NCBI GenBank assembly: GCA_029706075.1
Contig: JAINUG010000014.1
Span: 4,002,001-4,066,000, forward strand
Reading direction: 5' to 3'
Source: Aldrovandia affinis
Lineage: Eukaryota; Chordata; Actinopteri; Notacanthiformes; Halosauridae
Length of the DNA stretch: 64,000 nucleotides
Under the pieces are notes generated by a model, which was not told where the DNA came from, ran no database searches, and saw nothing but the letters and a program-made list of their open reading frames with translations. Position 1 is the first letter of the stretch. Each line of letters begins with the position of its first letter. Shown in pieces: positions 1-19,264 of this stretch. A program made the position numbers and the translations under genes.

Positions 1-1513
1 AATGACTGTATGTCGTCGTACGTGCTGGTAAACGGGTGGGACGTTGGGCCGGGGGTGCCAGGCCGTACTTGACCGTAAACGGGAGGCGAAGGGAGAGCCA
101 GTGCTGCCAGCAGAGGCTGCCTCCCTGATTTAGGTTTTTTTGTTTTGTTTTGTTTTGTTTTGAACCGTTTTCTCTTCCAAATGAGGCCTTAGCGGGGCCT
201 TGTGAAAAGGGCCCAGCATTGTTCCCAGCATTTAACACATCACTGAACAAATCGGCCCCTTGGATATGCTAATCCGCCGCTTAAAGGAGGGCATTGTAGC
301 GCGTTTTAATTCTCCAGCCAGAGGGCAGTGGGGGGACAGAAATCCTCGTGTGACCTGAAAAACAGCCCAATTGCTTTTGCGTTTCGTGGGTCAGTGGTTT
401 ATTTTTCAAGGCCGTTTAAATAATTTACCCCTGTGTGGCTTGATGTGAATGTGTCTCTCGCAAAGACCATTTTACCCCCTCCCGGCCAACCCCCCCCCCT
501 GTTGGCTTGTTTGTTAACGTCTCTGTGGCCGTTGATGCCCATGTCATTGTCAGACGTTTTAAAATGTATTTTACATAATTATGGGATGGTAATCCCTGTG
601 GAAGGGCTTCGTGCCACGGTCTGGGACGCTAAATCCCAGATCCTGTTCTCGGCAGCGCCGGCGACTCTTAGCCCTGATGGCTCATTGTTCCCCGGGGATT
701 AACACCGTTTATTCGTAGCGTTGGAGCCGTTTACCTTCAAGAAGGGGATAATGCTTGCGACACAACAACACGCAGGCCACAGCAGGAATCTCCGAGCGCT
801 CAACGGAACCATTCACGCTGCTCGCTAATGTTAACTTTTTGTTGTTGTTGTTGTTGAGCCCGTGTGTGTATGTATGTATGTGTGTGTGTGTTTCTGCATG
901 GGTTCAGTGAAGGGGTTCATCTAGTTTTCATATGAATATTGAGAAAGTTACTTATCTGGCATTAAGGGTGGTCTCCTTGACTGACCTGGACATAATGAAT
1001 TTTAATAAGCTGCTGAAAGGCTGAATATGGACAAGCCTTCATATCGGTCTGTGTGCGGGTAGAACAGTCTTGTATGCACCTGGCATGTTCATGAATGTTC
1101 CAGATGATTCTGTCATTTTACCTGAATGTTATGGGTTACAATAGACTATGAGTGATGCTCTCTGTGCTGGACTTTGAACTCTCTTGGTGACCAATAGAAG
1201 CGCTGTCTCTCCTGTTCAATATGCATGCAGGGGAATCTGGTAATAACGGACCAATCAGAGCCTGTCCTTCCTTTACTTCATAACAGACCAATCAGTGTTT
1301 TGATTATCAGTGACCAGCTACTTTCTTTTTCAATGACATTACATATATTCAAATTTGTGGAACAGCTATGGGAGGTACAAATGGCACCTAGTTTTGCTTG
1401 GTTTTTTTTGTTGGAAAATGAGAAGAACATTTGAGGTTCATGAGGTTCTCAGAATAACCCCTTACTTCCATCAATTTGAACTTGGAAACACTATATAGAT
1501 GATGTGTTCTTAC
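1..1513. other. tle3 intron sequence, no exon seen
   Basis: No reading frame here resembles the 5' part of a TLE protein, so this is read as intron upstream of the first visible tle3 exon. It holds a C-rich run near 478-500, a short TTG repeat near 836-858 and a TG-rich tract near 867-890. The first 800 bases are low in repeats and could include conserved intronic sequence, but nothing proves it. Confidence 0.5.
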
Positions 1514-1640
1514 CAAGGCCGTAACCATGGAGTCAACATTGGGGGGGACATTAAAAAAAAAAATAATAATCAGCTAGGCTATATATTGGGGGGGACATTT
1601 TGATGTGTCCCCCCCAATATATATGGTAATTTCGGCCTTG
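1514..1640. mobile_element. 127-bp hAT-type MITE
   Basis: The ends are inverted repeats: the left begins CAAGGCCGTAACC and the right reads GGTAATTTCGGCCTTG. The 8 bases GTTCTTAC flank it directly on both sides (1506-1513 and 1641-1648), and an 8-bp duplication is the hAT signature. Two inner G-rich and C-rich blocks around GGGGGGGACA are also inverted, so the element can fold into a near-complete hairpin. There is no coding capacity; it would depend on a hAT transposase in trans. Confidence 0.75.
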
Positions 1641-1934
1641 GTTCTTACTATGGAAAGGGAGTGTCACTGCTTCAGGAGTGAATTTATTTAAATGAGAACT
1701 TTGAAGAGTTTACCTTGAACTACAGCTTTGATTAAATCAATTTTCTAGATATTCGAGTTACAGAGAAGGGATCATGCCTCACCACTCAAGTAACCTAAAC
1801 TTTTTTTTTAAACCTCTAGCAGTTTACCGCTTACCTTTGCACCATTTCAGGTTATTCACTGGACTTGAACTGCTTAAATTTCTGTAAAAACTGGAAAATG
1901 GGGGTGTTCTAAAAATGTTGAGTGGTCGTGTATA

Positions 1935-2232
1935 CTCCCGAGACCAGTAATACAGCCGCAAACTGAAAACTCACCTCTTTAGACTGCACCTCAGACCTTA
2001 AGCCACCCATTCCTATATTTATTTTAAAAATAAATGTAAAAACAATGTTGCGCTGATTGTTCATTTCCTTTGTAATTACCACTTGCATTGTTCATGTGGC
2101 ATACTTGACGAATGATGTGCCTTTAGACATTATAGCATCAAGTGGTTGTTAATTTACTCGAGCTAAATGCACTTTCTGTAAGTCGCTTTGGATAAAAGCA
2201 TCTGCTAAATTGTTGTATTGTATTGTCACATA
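1935..2232 (+). mobile_element. L2-clade LINE 3' end
   Basis: The segment begins with a frame reading like the L2 reverse transcriptase C-terminus (residues resembling RKLKTHLFRLHL near 1958-1990). It ends with the teleost tail TAAGTCGCTTTGGATAAAAG near 2178 and a TTGTATTGTATTG run. It is a 5'-truncated LINE in the tle3 intron, in the gene's orientation. The L2 assignment follows the known family tail; the exact family is not resolved. Confidence 0.65.
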
Positions 2233-2618
2233 GCTTTAAAACACTGGCATGTGCTTCAAGGTGATCCACTCTTGATAGACACTTTTAAAGATCAATCGCT
2301 AGTAACCTAAATATATGTGTACTGTCAATATACTAAAAGTGTTAAGTGTTAAATACACCCTGTTAATGGAAAGAGCTTTATTACCTGTAATACCAGAGAT
2401 GTTATTTATATGATAGTGTCCTTGTGGAAAGATCTACATTGGAGAAACTGCAAATCCGCTTAAGGAACTGAGTGAAGCTCAATTAGAAGAGGTGATGTTG
2501 CTAGAGTCCTGTTGCTAGACATTTTAAAGAAGCCAACACATTTCCACATTTAGGACTATGAGAGAGAGAGAACAAGAGAGCTTCTGGCAGGCAAGCCATG
2601 GGAAGGAAGCTCCATATA

Positions 2619-3194
2619 GTGTTCAACGTGTGCTATTTTAGCAGATGCTATTTATCCAAAGCTGAGAGAGAGAGAAAGAGATAGATAGAGAGAGAGAGAG
2701 AGTTTAAGCTTCTTCCAGGTCGTCCTCCTCTAAGAGGGTGTAGCCCTTTCTTCTAGAAGTTGCCTTAGACAGGAAACGTTTAAATCTCTTCCAAAGAGAG
2801 GGCTTTGGTGGTGCTGCTGGTGGAGACGCTTCCCCCTCAGCCATGGTGGTGGCAAGACAGCGAGACACCTTGCACATGATCTTTGTAGTGCTGTGCCTCA
2901 GGCGTTTCGTGAGCCTCTTGAAAAATGGGCGCTTCTGCCCCTCCGCGACACTCAGGCCTTCCTCTCCGTCGGTGCTACCTGACTCTTTAGCGGCGGCGGC
3001 AGCATGTATCACCTCTCCTGCCTCGACAACGACAGCCCCGCGCACTTCAGCGAGAGAAGTCACTGTTGCAGTGGTGGCCTTTGCTTCTTTTTCCTCAGTG
3101 GGACATGCGACTGCCCCCATACCTCCCACCATTTTAGCAGACACTATTTATCCAAAGTTGAGAGAGAGAGAAAGAGTTTAAACACATACTTGTA
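2619..3194 (-). CDS. unrecognised coding unit, copy A (basic C-terminal protein fragment)
   Basis: An open frame of 146 codons (2704-3144, minus strand) encodes an Ala/Glu/Thr-rich first half, then two strongly basic amphipathic stretches (FFKRLTKRLRH near residue 75 and LWKRFKRFLSK near residue 116), and ends with an acidic tail (KGYTLLEEDDLEEA). I do not recognise the family. Copy B just upstream on the minus strand has a matching C-terminus (KGYTLLED) and matching 3' flank (GTGTTCAACGTGTGC at 2619 and 3195), so this is the 3' member of a tandem duplication offset by about 576 bp. It lies inside the tle3 intron, antisense to tle3. It lacks the N-terminal half seen in copy B, and the start used is only the first ATG in the frame. 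It could be a fragment of a nested lineage-specific gene or part of an unclassified repeat. Confidence 0.35.
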
Positions 3195-3967
3195 GTGTTC
3201 AACGTGTGCCATTTTAGCTTAAGCTTTTTCCTTGGAGGCTTCAGCCTCGACAGTTTCCAGGTCGACATCCTCTAAGAGGGTGTAGCCCTTGCTTCCAGAA
3301 GTTGCCTTAGACTTCAGCGTTTAAACCTCTTCCAAAGGGCTTTTTGACTGCTGACGGAGTGGCGAGAGAGCCAGACACCTCGCACGTGATCCTTTTAGCG
3401 TCTGCCCCTCCACGACACTCAGGCCTCCCTCTTCTGTCAGTATTACCTGACTCTTTAGCGGCGGCGGCAGCATGTCATCGTCATCGGCTCTCCTGCCTTG
3501 GCAACGGGAATGGTTTCCTCTGCCTCGGAAACGATGGCCACACCCACTTCGGCAGCCACTCCCACTTCAGCGTCCCCGCCCACTTCAGTAACCACGACGG
3601 CAGCCTTCGCCCCTTCCTTCTCAGTGGGACGTGCGACCATCCTTCCCACAAGCCCTTTCTTAGCCCTCACATTTGTGACAAAGTCCAGAAGGTGGGAATC
3701 GAGCACCTCCGCTCTCCACGTCATGAACAGCCACATGTTGTGGGTGGAAATGCCAGCGAGGGAGCTCAGCTCCTCGACGAGGCGGATCAGCTCTGCCACA
3801 ATGCGGTTCGGAGTGCTGGGTGACATCATCACCTTTCCATCGTTGTCGAGGATGCATCTTATTATAAATCGGGGAGTCGATGCTGTTAGGGTAGCTCGTT
3901 CCCCAATTAAATACACGATCGTCTGGACCAGGCTACGAATCTGATCCTGCGCTGTCATGAAATCCAT
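3195..3967 (-). pseudogene. unrecognised coding unit, copy B (longer, interrupted)
   Basis: The minus-strand frame starting at 3967 encodes about 170 residues (start MDFMTAQDQIRSLVQTIVYL). A first half with regularly spaced hydrophobic residues looks like a folded, probably helical domain; an Ala/Val/Glu-rich low-complexity part similar to copy A follows. The C-terminus recognisable from copy A (KGYTLLED... ending KEKA, stop at 3219-3221) lies further downstream but not in one continuous frame with the start. It is therefore called a probable pseudogene, although a spliced gene is not excluded. Family unknown. Confidence 0.35.
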
Positions 3968-3989
3968 TTGTGCAGTTGATAGTTTTACA

Positions 3990-5110
3990 CAAGTTGAGTT
4001 GATAGTTTGCGTTTGCTTAAGATTCTCCTACCAGTGATTATTTACCGAAGACTCTTCAACAAATTACTATGTCAGGTTGTTCTTGTTTTATGCTCTTACG
4101 TCACAATCCCATCTCTAACGCAGCAGCCAGCGTATTCTGAAGTTCGGAGACAGCGCAGAACAGTGTTAGCCGGGAGGCTAGCTTATGTGGAAAAACTAAC
4201 GCGGAGTGTCTGGCTAGCCAATAATTAATGTTTACACATTGTGAAGTTGTACAGTTCGTTGTCTCACTGAGTATACGCTTGCTTGTTTACGTTAGTCCAT
4301 TGACACACAAGAGCTATGTTTATTACCATATGCCAGTTAGGCAGCTTGATAAAGTAACAAAACAACTGGCTGACTAACTTGCTGCAACACCGGCAGTTGG
4401 AACTAGCTAAACGTCATGGAGTTGCTGGTTATCACTGACTATTTGACTAATGACAATTCAATAGGGTATATGTCGAGCATCACGTGACCAAACCGGAAGA
4501 CGTGCTGGCTCACTTCCGCCAGTCAACAAGGTCAATGTGATAATTAAATAAAACAATAGCACAGGTTGTTAATACTGTACCTTATAATGATCAATTTTAT
4601 TTTGAGAGACCTGATGAATAACATACTATTATGCCACTAGATAATCAATGATTTACAAGGAACTATAATACCGTTACCCCAATAACCTTGCCTATACTCG
4701 TTTTTCAGCTGAAATGTATTAGACCGAACCAACAACACTGAACTTGAACAGCTGTTATTTTGGACTGATGCCTTTATCAAACTTCTCAAAATGGGAATGC
4801 TGGTATAAATCGTGCCTTTTAATCATGACGATTAGATAGATTAGATAGTCAGGAGGGTCCTGATCGTATTGCCAGATTAGCCTTTATAGCTTGAGAAGTT
4901 TGACATAGCGTTACCATCCTTGAACTGGAACTGATGGTGAACGCGAACAGATCAACCTTATGCGAACCATCGCTACTCTCAGGCTGTGGGGCTTCTCGCT
5001 CTTTTGCATAGACCTGTGACAGGCTGCCCTGGTGCGAACATCAGCAGTCATCCTGTCTCTGTTTGACACTGGTGAAAAGATCTACATTGGTAACTGTTAT
5101 TGAGCAACCG
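3990..5110. other. tle3 intron, no feature recognised
   Basis: AT-rich unique-looking DNA with scattered GCTAGC and TAACG words, the same vocabulary as the tandem repeat that follows. No exon, tRNA or transposon ends were recognised. Confidence 0.4.
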
Positions 5111-5463
5111 ACCAGCTAACGCTAACGCTAGGTAATAGACAGCAGGCACAGGTACTTAAAACATTTCGTTAGTACTAGCTAGCTAACGCTAACGATAAGT
5201 ATTAGACAGCAGGCACAGGTAGGCTACTTTTAAAAAATGTCGTTAGTACTAGCTAGCTAACGCTAACGATAAGTATTAGGCAGCAGGCACAGGTAGGCTA
5301 CTTTTTAAAAAATCGTTAGTACTAGCTAGCTAACACTAACGCCAAGTATTAGACGGCAGGCACAGGTATGCTACTTTAAAAAAAATGTGTTAGTACTAGC
5401 TAGCTAACGCTAACGCTAGGTAATAGACAGCAGGCACAGGTACTTAAAAAATGTCGTTAGTAC
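5111..5463. repeat. 73-bp tandem repeat, five units
   Basis: The word AGCTAACGCTAACG (or a close variant) recurs at 5114, 5181, 5255, 5328 and 5402, giving periods of 67, 74, 73 and 74 bp. Each unit continues with a conserved GCAGGCACAGGTA and an A-run before TCGTTAGTAC. The first and last units share a shorter variant (GGTACTTAAA), while the middle units have an extra GGCTACTTTT. It lies in the tle3 intron. Confidence 0.85.
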
Positions 5464-6284
5464 ACTCATAATCATGGATGTAGGAGGAAGCGTATAGCTT
5501 AAACCCCTTGTCCTGTAAACATCTTGTATAGAACAATGCCATTATCTCGTCTACTGGAAATGGCCAGCCACGTTTAGCAAAACACGGAAGTCCGTTCCGC
5601 ATAACCCCCATTACGCATTCCTAAAAAAAAACGCAACCACGAAGAAAAACTACCTTTTTTCAGTAGCATGTAGAACATATATCCACATTGTTATTTGTGT
5701 AGTTCGCTAACTGCCATACCGTTTCCAAACTAACTTCCGATTGCTTAAATTCACATTTTTATTGGAGATAAGGACACGCTACTAGATCTAGCCTATTAAA
5801 TAATAATAATAATAATCTGTGTCTAACATGTATACGTCTCTGAAATGCTTCTCGGTAGCTCTATTCCTCTGCAGGCTACATCTGATCGCTCGCTCTGAAC
5901 AGCTCTGAATGAACGTTAGCGATTACATCACAACTAGACAGTATGTAGCTACATCGTGCTTGTTAGCTAGCTGTTCGTTTTCAGTTAGTTTTTTAGTTTG
6001 AACATTTAATATATCCACTGAGTAGGCTAGTGGTATTTCGGTAAAGGACAAAAGAGGTCTCGTCATACATGTGTTAAATCATGTCTGTTGTTCAGGCGGT
6101 ACTGGACATACACGGTTTGAACACATATAGCCTAACGTTATGAAGGCAAAGTTGTAGAGATGCTTACCTTTGCACCTTCGACTGGAATATTGGACAATTC
6201 AGTCAGTTCGCTAAGGTTTATCAAAAATAGTTATAGCCTACTTATTTCATGTTTTTTGTTTGTTTACGTTTCCTCTGATGACTG

Positions 6285-6513
6285 GCACCAAAAATCTAGG
6301 CCTAGCGATAAACTAGCGTACTATCTTACTTCATTAGCCAACTTAATTTATCCTCGAAAATCAGATTGAGATAAACCCCCCCCCCAAAAAAACAAGCGTT
6401 ATTTAATGTGGGGGGTTGTATTTGATTTATCCCAATGTGATTTTCGAAGATAAATTAAGTAGGCTAATGAAATAAGGTAGTAGCTTAGGTTATCACTAGG
6501 CCTGGATTTTGTG
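6285..6513. repeat. foldback repeat, about 100-bp arms
   Basis: The left arm (about 6285-6386) and right arm (about 6409-6513) are imperfect reverse complements. Both contain AGGCCTAG near the outer end, a CATTAGCC..CTTAATTTATC block and GAAAATCA..TT..GATAAA near the loop. The spacer is about 20 bases with a CGTTATTTAAT motif. A third partial copy of the arm and loop words follows at about 6526-6590. It is probably a foldback MITE, but no target-site duplication was identified. Confidence 0.6.
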
Positions 6514-6519
6514 CCCTTT

Positions 6520-8196
6520 ATCAGAGAAAACCTAGGCCTAAAATCACATTTAGATAAATTAAAAAAACAACACCCACACGTTATTTAATCCGGGAAAAAT
6601 GACAAACTCTCAGGAAGTCGGATTCTTATTGGGGCTAGCCTCACATTGCTGGTCATCACTATCTCCTCACACACACCTGTGACTAGGGTGGCCATTTCCA
6701 AAACCCCAGAATGGAGGACACTTCAGGCAACCGCAATTTAACATGTAATTATATGACCAATTTAAAACCATAACCTATAGGCTACAGACTAACTTAGATT
6801 GAAAATGTGTACTCACAATAGCTGGATGGTCTACTTTAGTATTTCTGACCACTATGGGTTGTATGAAGTCTTACGTTTCGGCATTTTGCAGGGCTCTGCT
6901 CACGATACCGCTTAAAGAAAAATTGCGTGGCTTGCCGCTCGCGCCCATAGTGTAAGTAAGAACGTCATATTAAAGCGTGGTTTTTGTTGACATTTATTAG
7001 ACCAGTGACACAGGCGATTCGTTATTTGACAAATACAATAAAAAAAAAATAAACCAAAAAGAAGCACATTTGAATCTTCCAGCTGTCTTACACTTAGGGT
7101 TAGGGTTAGAGACAGATCGTCTCATCACTTTAGCGGCAAATGCGCATGCGCGAAATCTGGGAGAAATGGGGTTACTGTCTAGCAATGACCCGCCGAGGCT
7201 AGGTCCCACTCCTTGTCCGATCACAACTCATATAAAAGGTGCCAGAGACGCTGCTGGGTCCTAATATCACAAAGTAATCAGCGAGGAAAAGGCGGATAAA
7301 AATCTTTCCAATGCATTTTTTAAAATTAGTAAGGTGAGCCTCCAAGTCCATTATTTATCCAGTAATATTATATACAGTATAGGCCTAACTCCATTTTATC
7401 CAGATAGGGCTAGTTTCCCGTGAGTATTTGTTCACATTTTGGGCTATAAACATCATCTAGAAAATTGGTGATTGTAATGCAGAACCTACAGCAGACTTTC
7501 CCCTATTACATAAGCCATATTTTCCATCACACTACAACATGAGCACAAATAATTTTAATGAGGATGGTGGGGAAAGGGAGAGGGCGTGAACCACCCCCAG
7601 AGTAAAAGGCCACTGCAGATTTATGGTGTGTTTACGGTCCATTTCACCACCATCCAGAGTGTGCACGGTGCAGTCATCCGCCCGCAATCTCCGACCAATT
7701 CCATAAGGCCATGGCTTGGGCTCCACTGGCGGGTCGTGAGACAACATTACACGTGGGCAATATATTTACAGAACATGATAACAATTTTCAAACACATTAA
7801 CACCAGTCAAGGCAAACAATGCAGTGTACATGGTGTTCTTTGGACAGTATTTAAAAGGAAAAAAAAGTTTAATTCCATATCTGAAAATATAGGAAAAAGG
7901 CTATTTAAAAAAAAAGAAAGAAAATGTATATCCTTATTAAGTGGGTCGAAGCTCAAAGAATACTGCCACAACGGGCCTGTGAATACAGTGGGGCCTCCTA
8001 GAGGCACACAGATGCATTACAGTCAGTGATATCTGACCTGCTCTCTGTGGGCATGAAATGAGTGTCATTCATTTAACAGGGCAAGAGGAAGTGACAATAG
8101 TCCGCTGTGGCCATGGTGGCACAATGACTGAAATGGAGGGATTTTGCTTGTTTTAAAAAACAAACTCAGGGTCTTGTGGTTCCTGTCTCCCCTCAG
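6520..8196. other. tle3 intron, no exon seen
   Basis: No coding similarity to TLE was found. A short TTAGGGTTAGGGTTAG run lies near 7094-7109. The last bases (TGTCTCCCCTCAG, ending at 8196) form the polypyrimidine tract and AG acceptor of the first visible tle3 exon. Confidence 0.45.
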
Positions 8197-16864
<8,668 letters not shown>

Positions 16865-17430
16865 ATACCAAAGTCTCTTCTTTTTTTCTTTTTCTTTTTT
16901 TAAATCTATTTTTTTACACACCTGAACTGAAATTAATTCAGGAACCTCTGGGAACTCTGAGTCACACCTGTCCACTCAGGTGAACGTTCCAGGTGACTTT
17001 GGGGTGGAGCTGCTGGAGACACAGGTGGATTGACAAGTAGCTGTGTGGGCTGATGGGAGATTGTGAAGTGAAGCAGGTTTGTGACATTTTTTTTAGCTTC
17101 CCGGAAGAAGAATGTTTCCGTGACCTTGGCTCTTTCTGATGTCACATCTTGCAGCCGGACCTCACTGACCCCATCCTGACCTCTGACCTCTAGTGATGTG
17201 TCCTACCCACACATCTTCATGCTTATGCCACCTTGTGATATATATTTTTTTTGACGGTCAAACAAATGTATAAATTGTATATATTTGGTTATTTCAGTAA
17301 ATTCTTTAGTAATGACAATGTTTGGTATGTCTTTAAAAAAATAATAACATAGCAAGGATAACACTTGGTCTAAATACTGTCTAATATAATTTGATGGATT
17401 CGTCTACACAATAAATGTTTTTTCTAACAA
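16865..17430 (+). other. tle3: tle3 3' untranslated region
   Basis: AT-rich sequence after the stop, with TGTAAATTGTATATATTT-like words, ending near a consensus poly(A) signal at 17410. Its extent is inferred from that signal only. Confidence 0.6.
17410..17415 (+). terminator. candidate poly(A) signal of tle3
   Basis: AATAAA, about 550 bases after the stop codon, followed by a T-rich region (17417-17460) that could act as downstream element. Another AATAAA near 18260 could give a longer transcript. Confidence 0.5.
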
Positions 17431-18792
17431 TTTTTTTAATCTTTCTCAGGTTTTTTTAAAAACATTTGTAAATGTTTGTTATGGTAATAGTGTAGTGTAG
17501 GGCTCTACAAAGGTATTGCTATAGGCAGCATTTTGAGTTATAAGCTATCCTCTATAACATGGACTGTGAAAAATGGCCCAGATATAGAACCAAACAACCT
17601 TGTTATGATGGTGTTAACACTATAACATTGAGTCCAAATCATGATGGAGGAACTCAAATGGCTAAATAGGAAGTCTTAGTTTTCTCAGAATGCCATCCCC
17701 ACTCCAACCAGAGGGAAACCCAGACAGACAGGCAAGTGAAACACACCAGTCCTTTGCCTGTCACCTGTAATTAGGTTGTTGTAACCATTGCTTTGTCTGA
17801 AATTGTATGGTAACTGATATCTTCTCACTGAAGTGTTTCTAAAACAGATGTGGTCCTGAATAGTTGAGGTGGTTAATTATAAAGACAGCGCAGTGTGCCT
17901 TACAGTGCTCTCTCCTTAGTCTGTCGTGTAATGAAGCAGTAAACGGCAGTATGACTAATATGTCTAATGTAAAACACTCCATTGGAGGTGTTCCTGGGGC
18001 TGATGGTGGGTTTGTGTGTGTGTGTGTGTTTTTGTCCTTGCGTCCTGTTCTGCGATGGCAGTGAAGGCTCAGACTGTGCTGCATTAGATGTATTGACAGT
18101 GTAATCCCTGACCCGTGGACATTGTGCCGTTCACTATGAATTGAGCTCCGGTTGTGGTTCTGGCCAATGTTTAATCGACCCTTATAGGGATTTCAGCTGA
18201 AAACGTAATGCTTCTGATATGTGCGGTGGAGGATATGTCTGTGTATTTGTTCCTATCAAATAAAAAAATAACTATTTAAAATGTATATATCAAATTGGAA
18301 CTTACATTTCAAATAGTACACTTTTTGGAGAACCAAAACCGTAAATATTTGAATATCTCTGGGAAAATATTTATATAGGCATCGGGCAAATTTATAAGCA
18401 CCTGGCACGACCACCAGACACTTTCCCAATGTTTTATTTTCTCACAGAAACCCCCTAAATGCCTTTTAACATAGGCCACTAGCTGCAGATGTTTCACTAA
18501 TGGTTATTTACGGTCACGTGTTGTGGTCAGTGTGGGGAACAGTAAAAACCAATTCAGATATTTCCTGATGAAAACAATGGCTGTGCCAGCGCTCCATCCC
18601 TCTCCAGCCCGGTCTCTGGCTCCAGCTTTCTCTTTCACGTCTCATTTTCCAAACTCTCACTCCTTGCGGTCCCTGGCATGGCCAAGCCTATGAGTTAGTT
18701 CCCTGCAAAACTGTCTTTCTCCATTTTCCCCCGTGTTCGTTCAGCACTGAACCAGAGAGATCAATTTAGCACAGCCCAGCCTCCGAGTCAGT
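17431..18792. other. intergenic, no gene recognised
   Basis: Unique-looking AT-rich DNA with a short TG tract at 18011-18030. No transposon ends or coding similarity were seen. Confidence 0.4.
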
Positions 18793-19264
18793 ATGGCGAA
18801 CGCAAATGAAGAGCCAGAGCTTGAAGACCCTCCCATATCATTCAAGTCTCCTGTTTGGAAACATTACGGTTTCCCAGTGAATTACAGTAGCAATGGACAA
18901 AGACAGGTGGATCGAACGACAGCAGCGTGCCGGCATTGTTCAACTGAGATCGGGTATGTCGCTGGCAGTATGCCGAACTTGATTACTCATTTGAGACGGC
19001 ATCACCCGATCACTGGTACAGGGTGAAAACAGAGGAGTGCAAACCCAGCTCCCCATGGCATTTAAGCAGCCTCTCGCTGATCATTCAGACCGGGCCAAAG
19101 CAATAACAAATGCTGTAGGTGTTTTTATAGCAGCGGATCTGCGACCATACTCTGTTGTTGAGAATACGGGTTTAAAATGTATGTTGAAAGTGATTGAGCC
19201 CCGCTATGAAGTTCCCTCTTGTCCGCATTTCAGTACTGATTTTTGTGTACTGTTACACTCCTAA
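18793..19264 (+). pseudogene. hAT (ZBED-type) transposase N-terminal fragment
   Basis: The frame from 18793 encodes a BED zinc finger: KSPVWKHYGFPVNYSSNGQR, then CRHCSTEIGYVAG and LITHLRRHHP, with the Cys2-His2 ligands CxxC...HxxxxH present. A second frame from about 19037, shifted by one base, continues as the next conserved stretch of these transposases (AFKQPLADHSDRAKAITNAV, FIAADLRPYSVVENTGLK, EPRYEVPS). The rest, including the DDE/RNase H-like core and hAT dimerisation domain, is missing. No terminal repeats were found. It is a decayed DNA-transposon fragment rather than a domesticated ZBED gene, given the frame break and truncation. Confidence 0.85.

Noticed and set aside
433-702. 89-codon frame in the first intron segment
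   Set aside because: No similarity to TLE N-terminal exons or other proteins; starts in a C-run-rich area.
7094-7109. Interstitial telomere repeat (TTAGGG)
   Set aside because: Only about two and a half units; chance or SINE-level occurrence, too short to claim a fusion point.
18529-18546. Left end of the hAT fragment at CAGTGTGGGGAACAG
   Set aside because: It resembles a ZBED-hAT terminus, but no matching right end was found downstream of 19264, so boundaries were not assigned.
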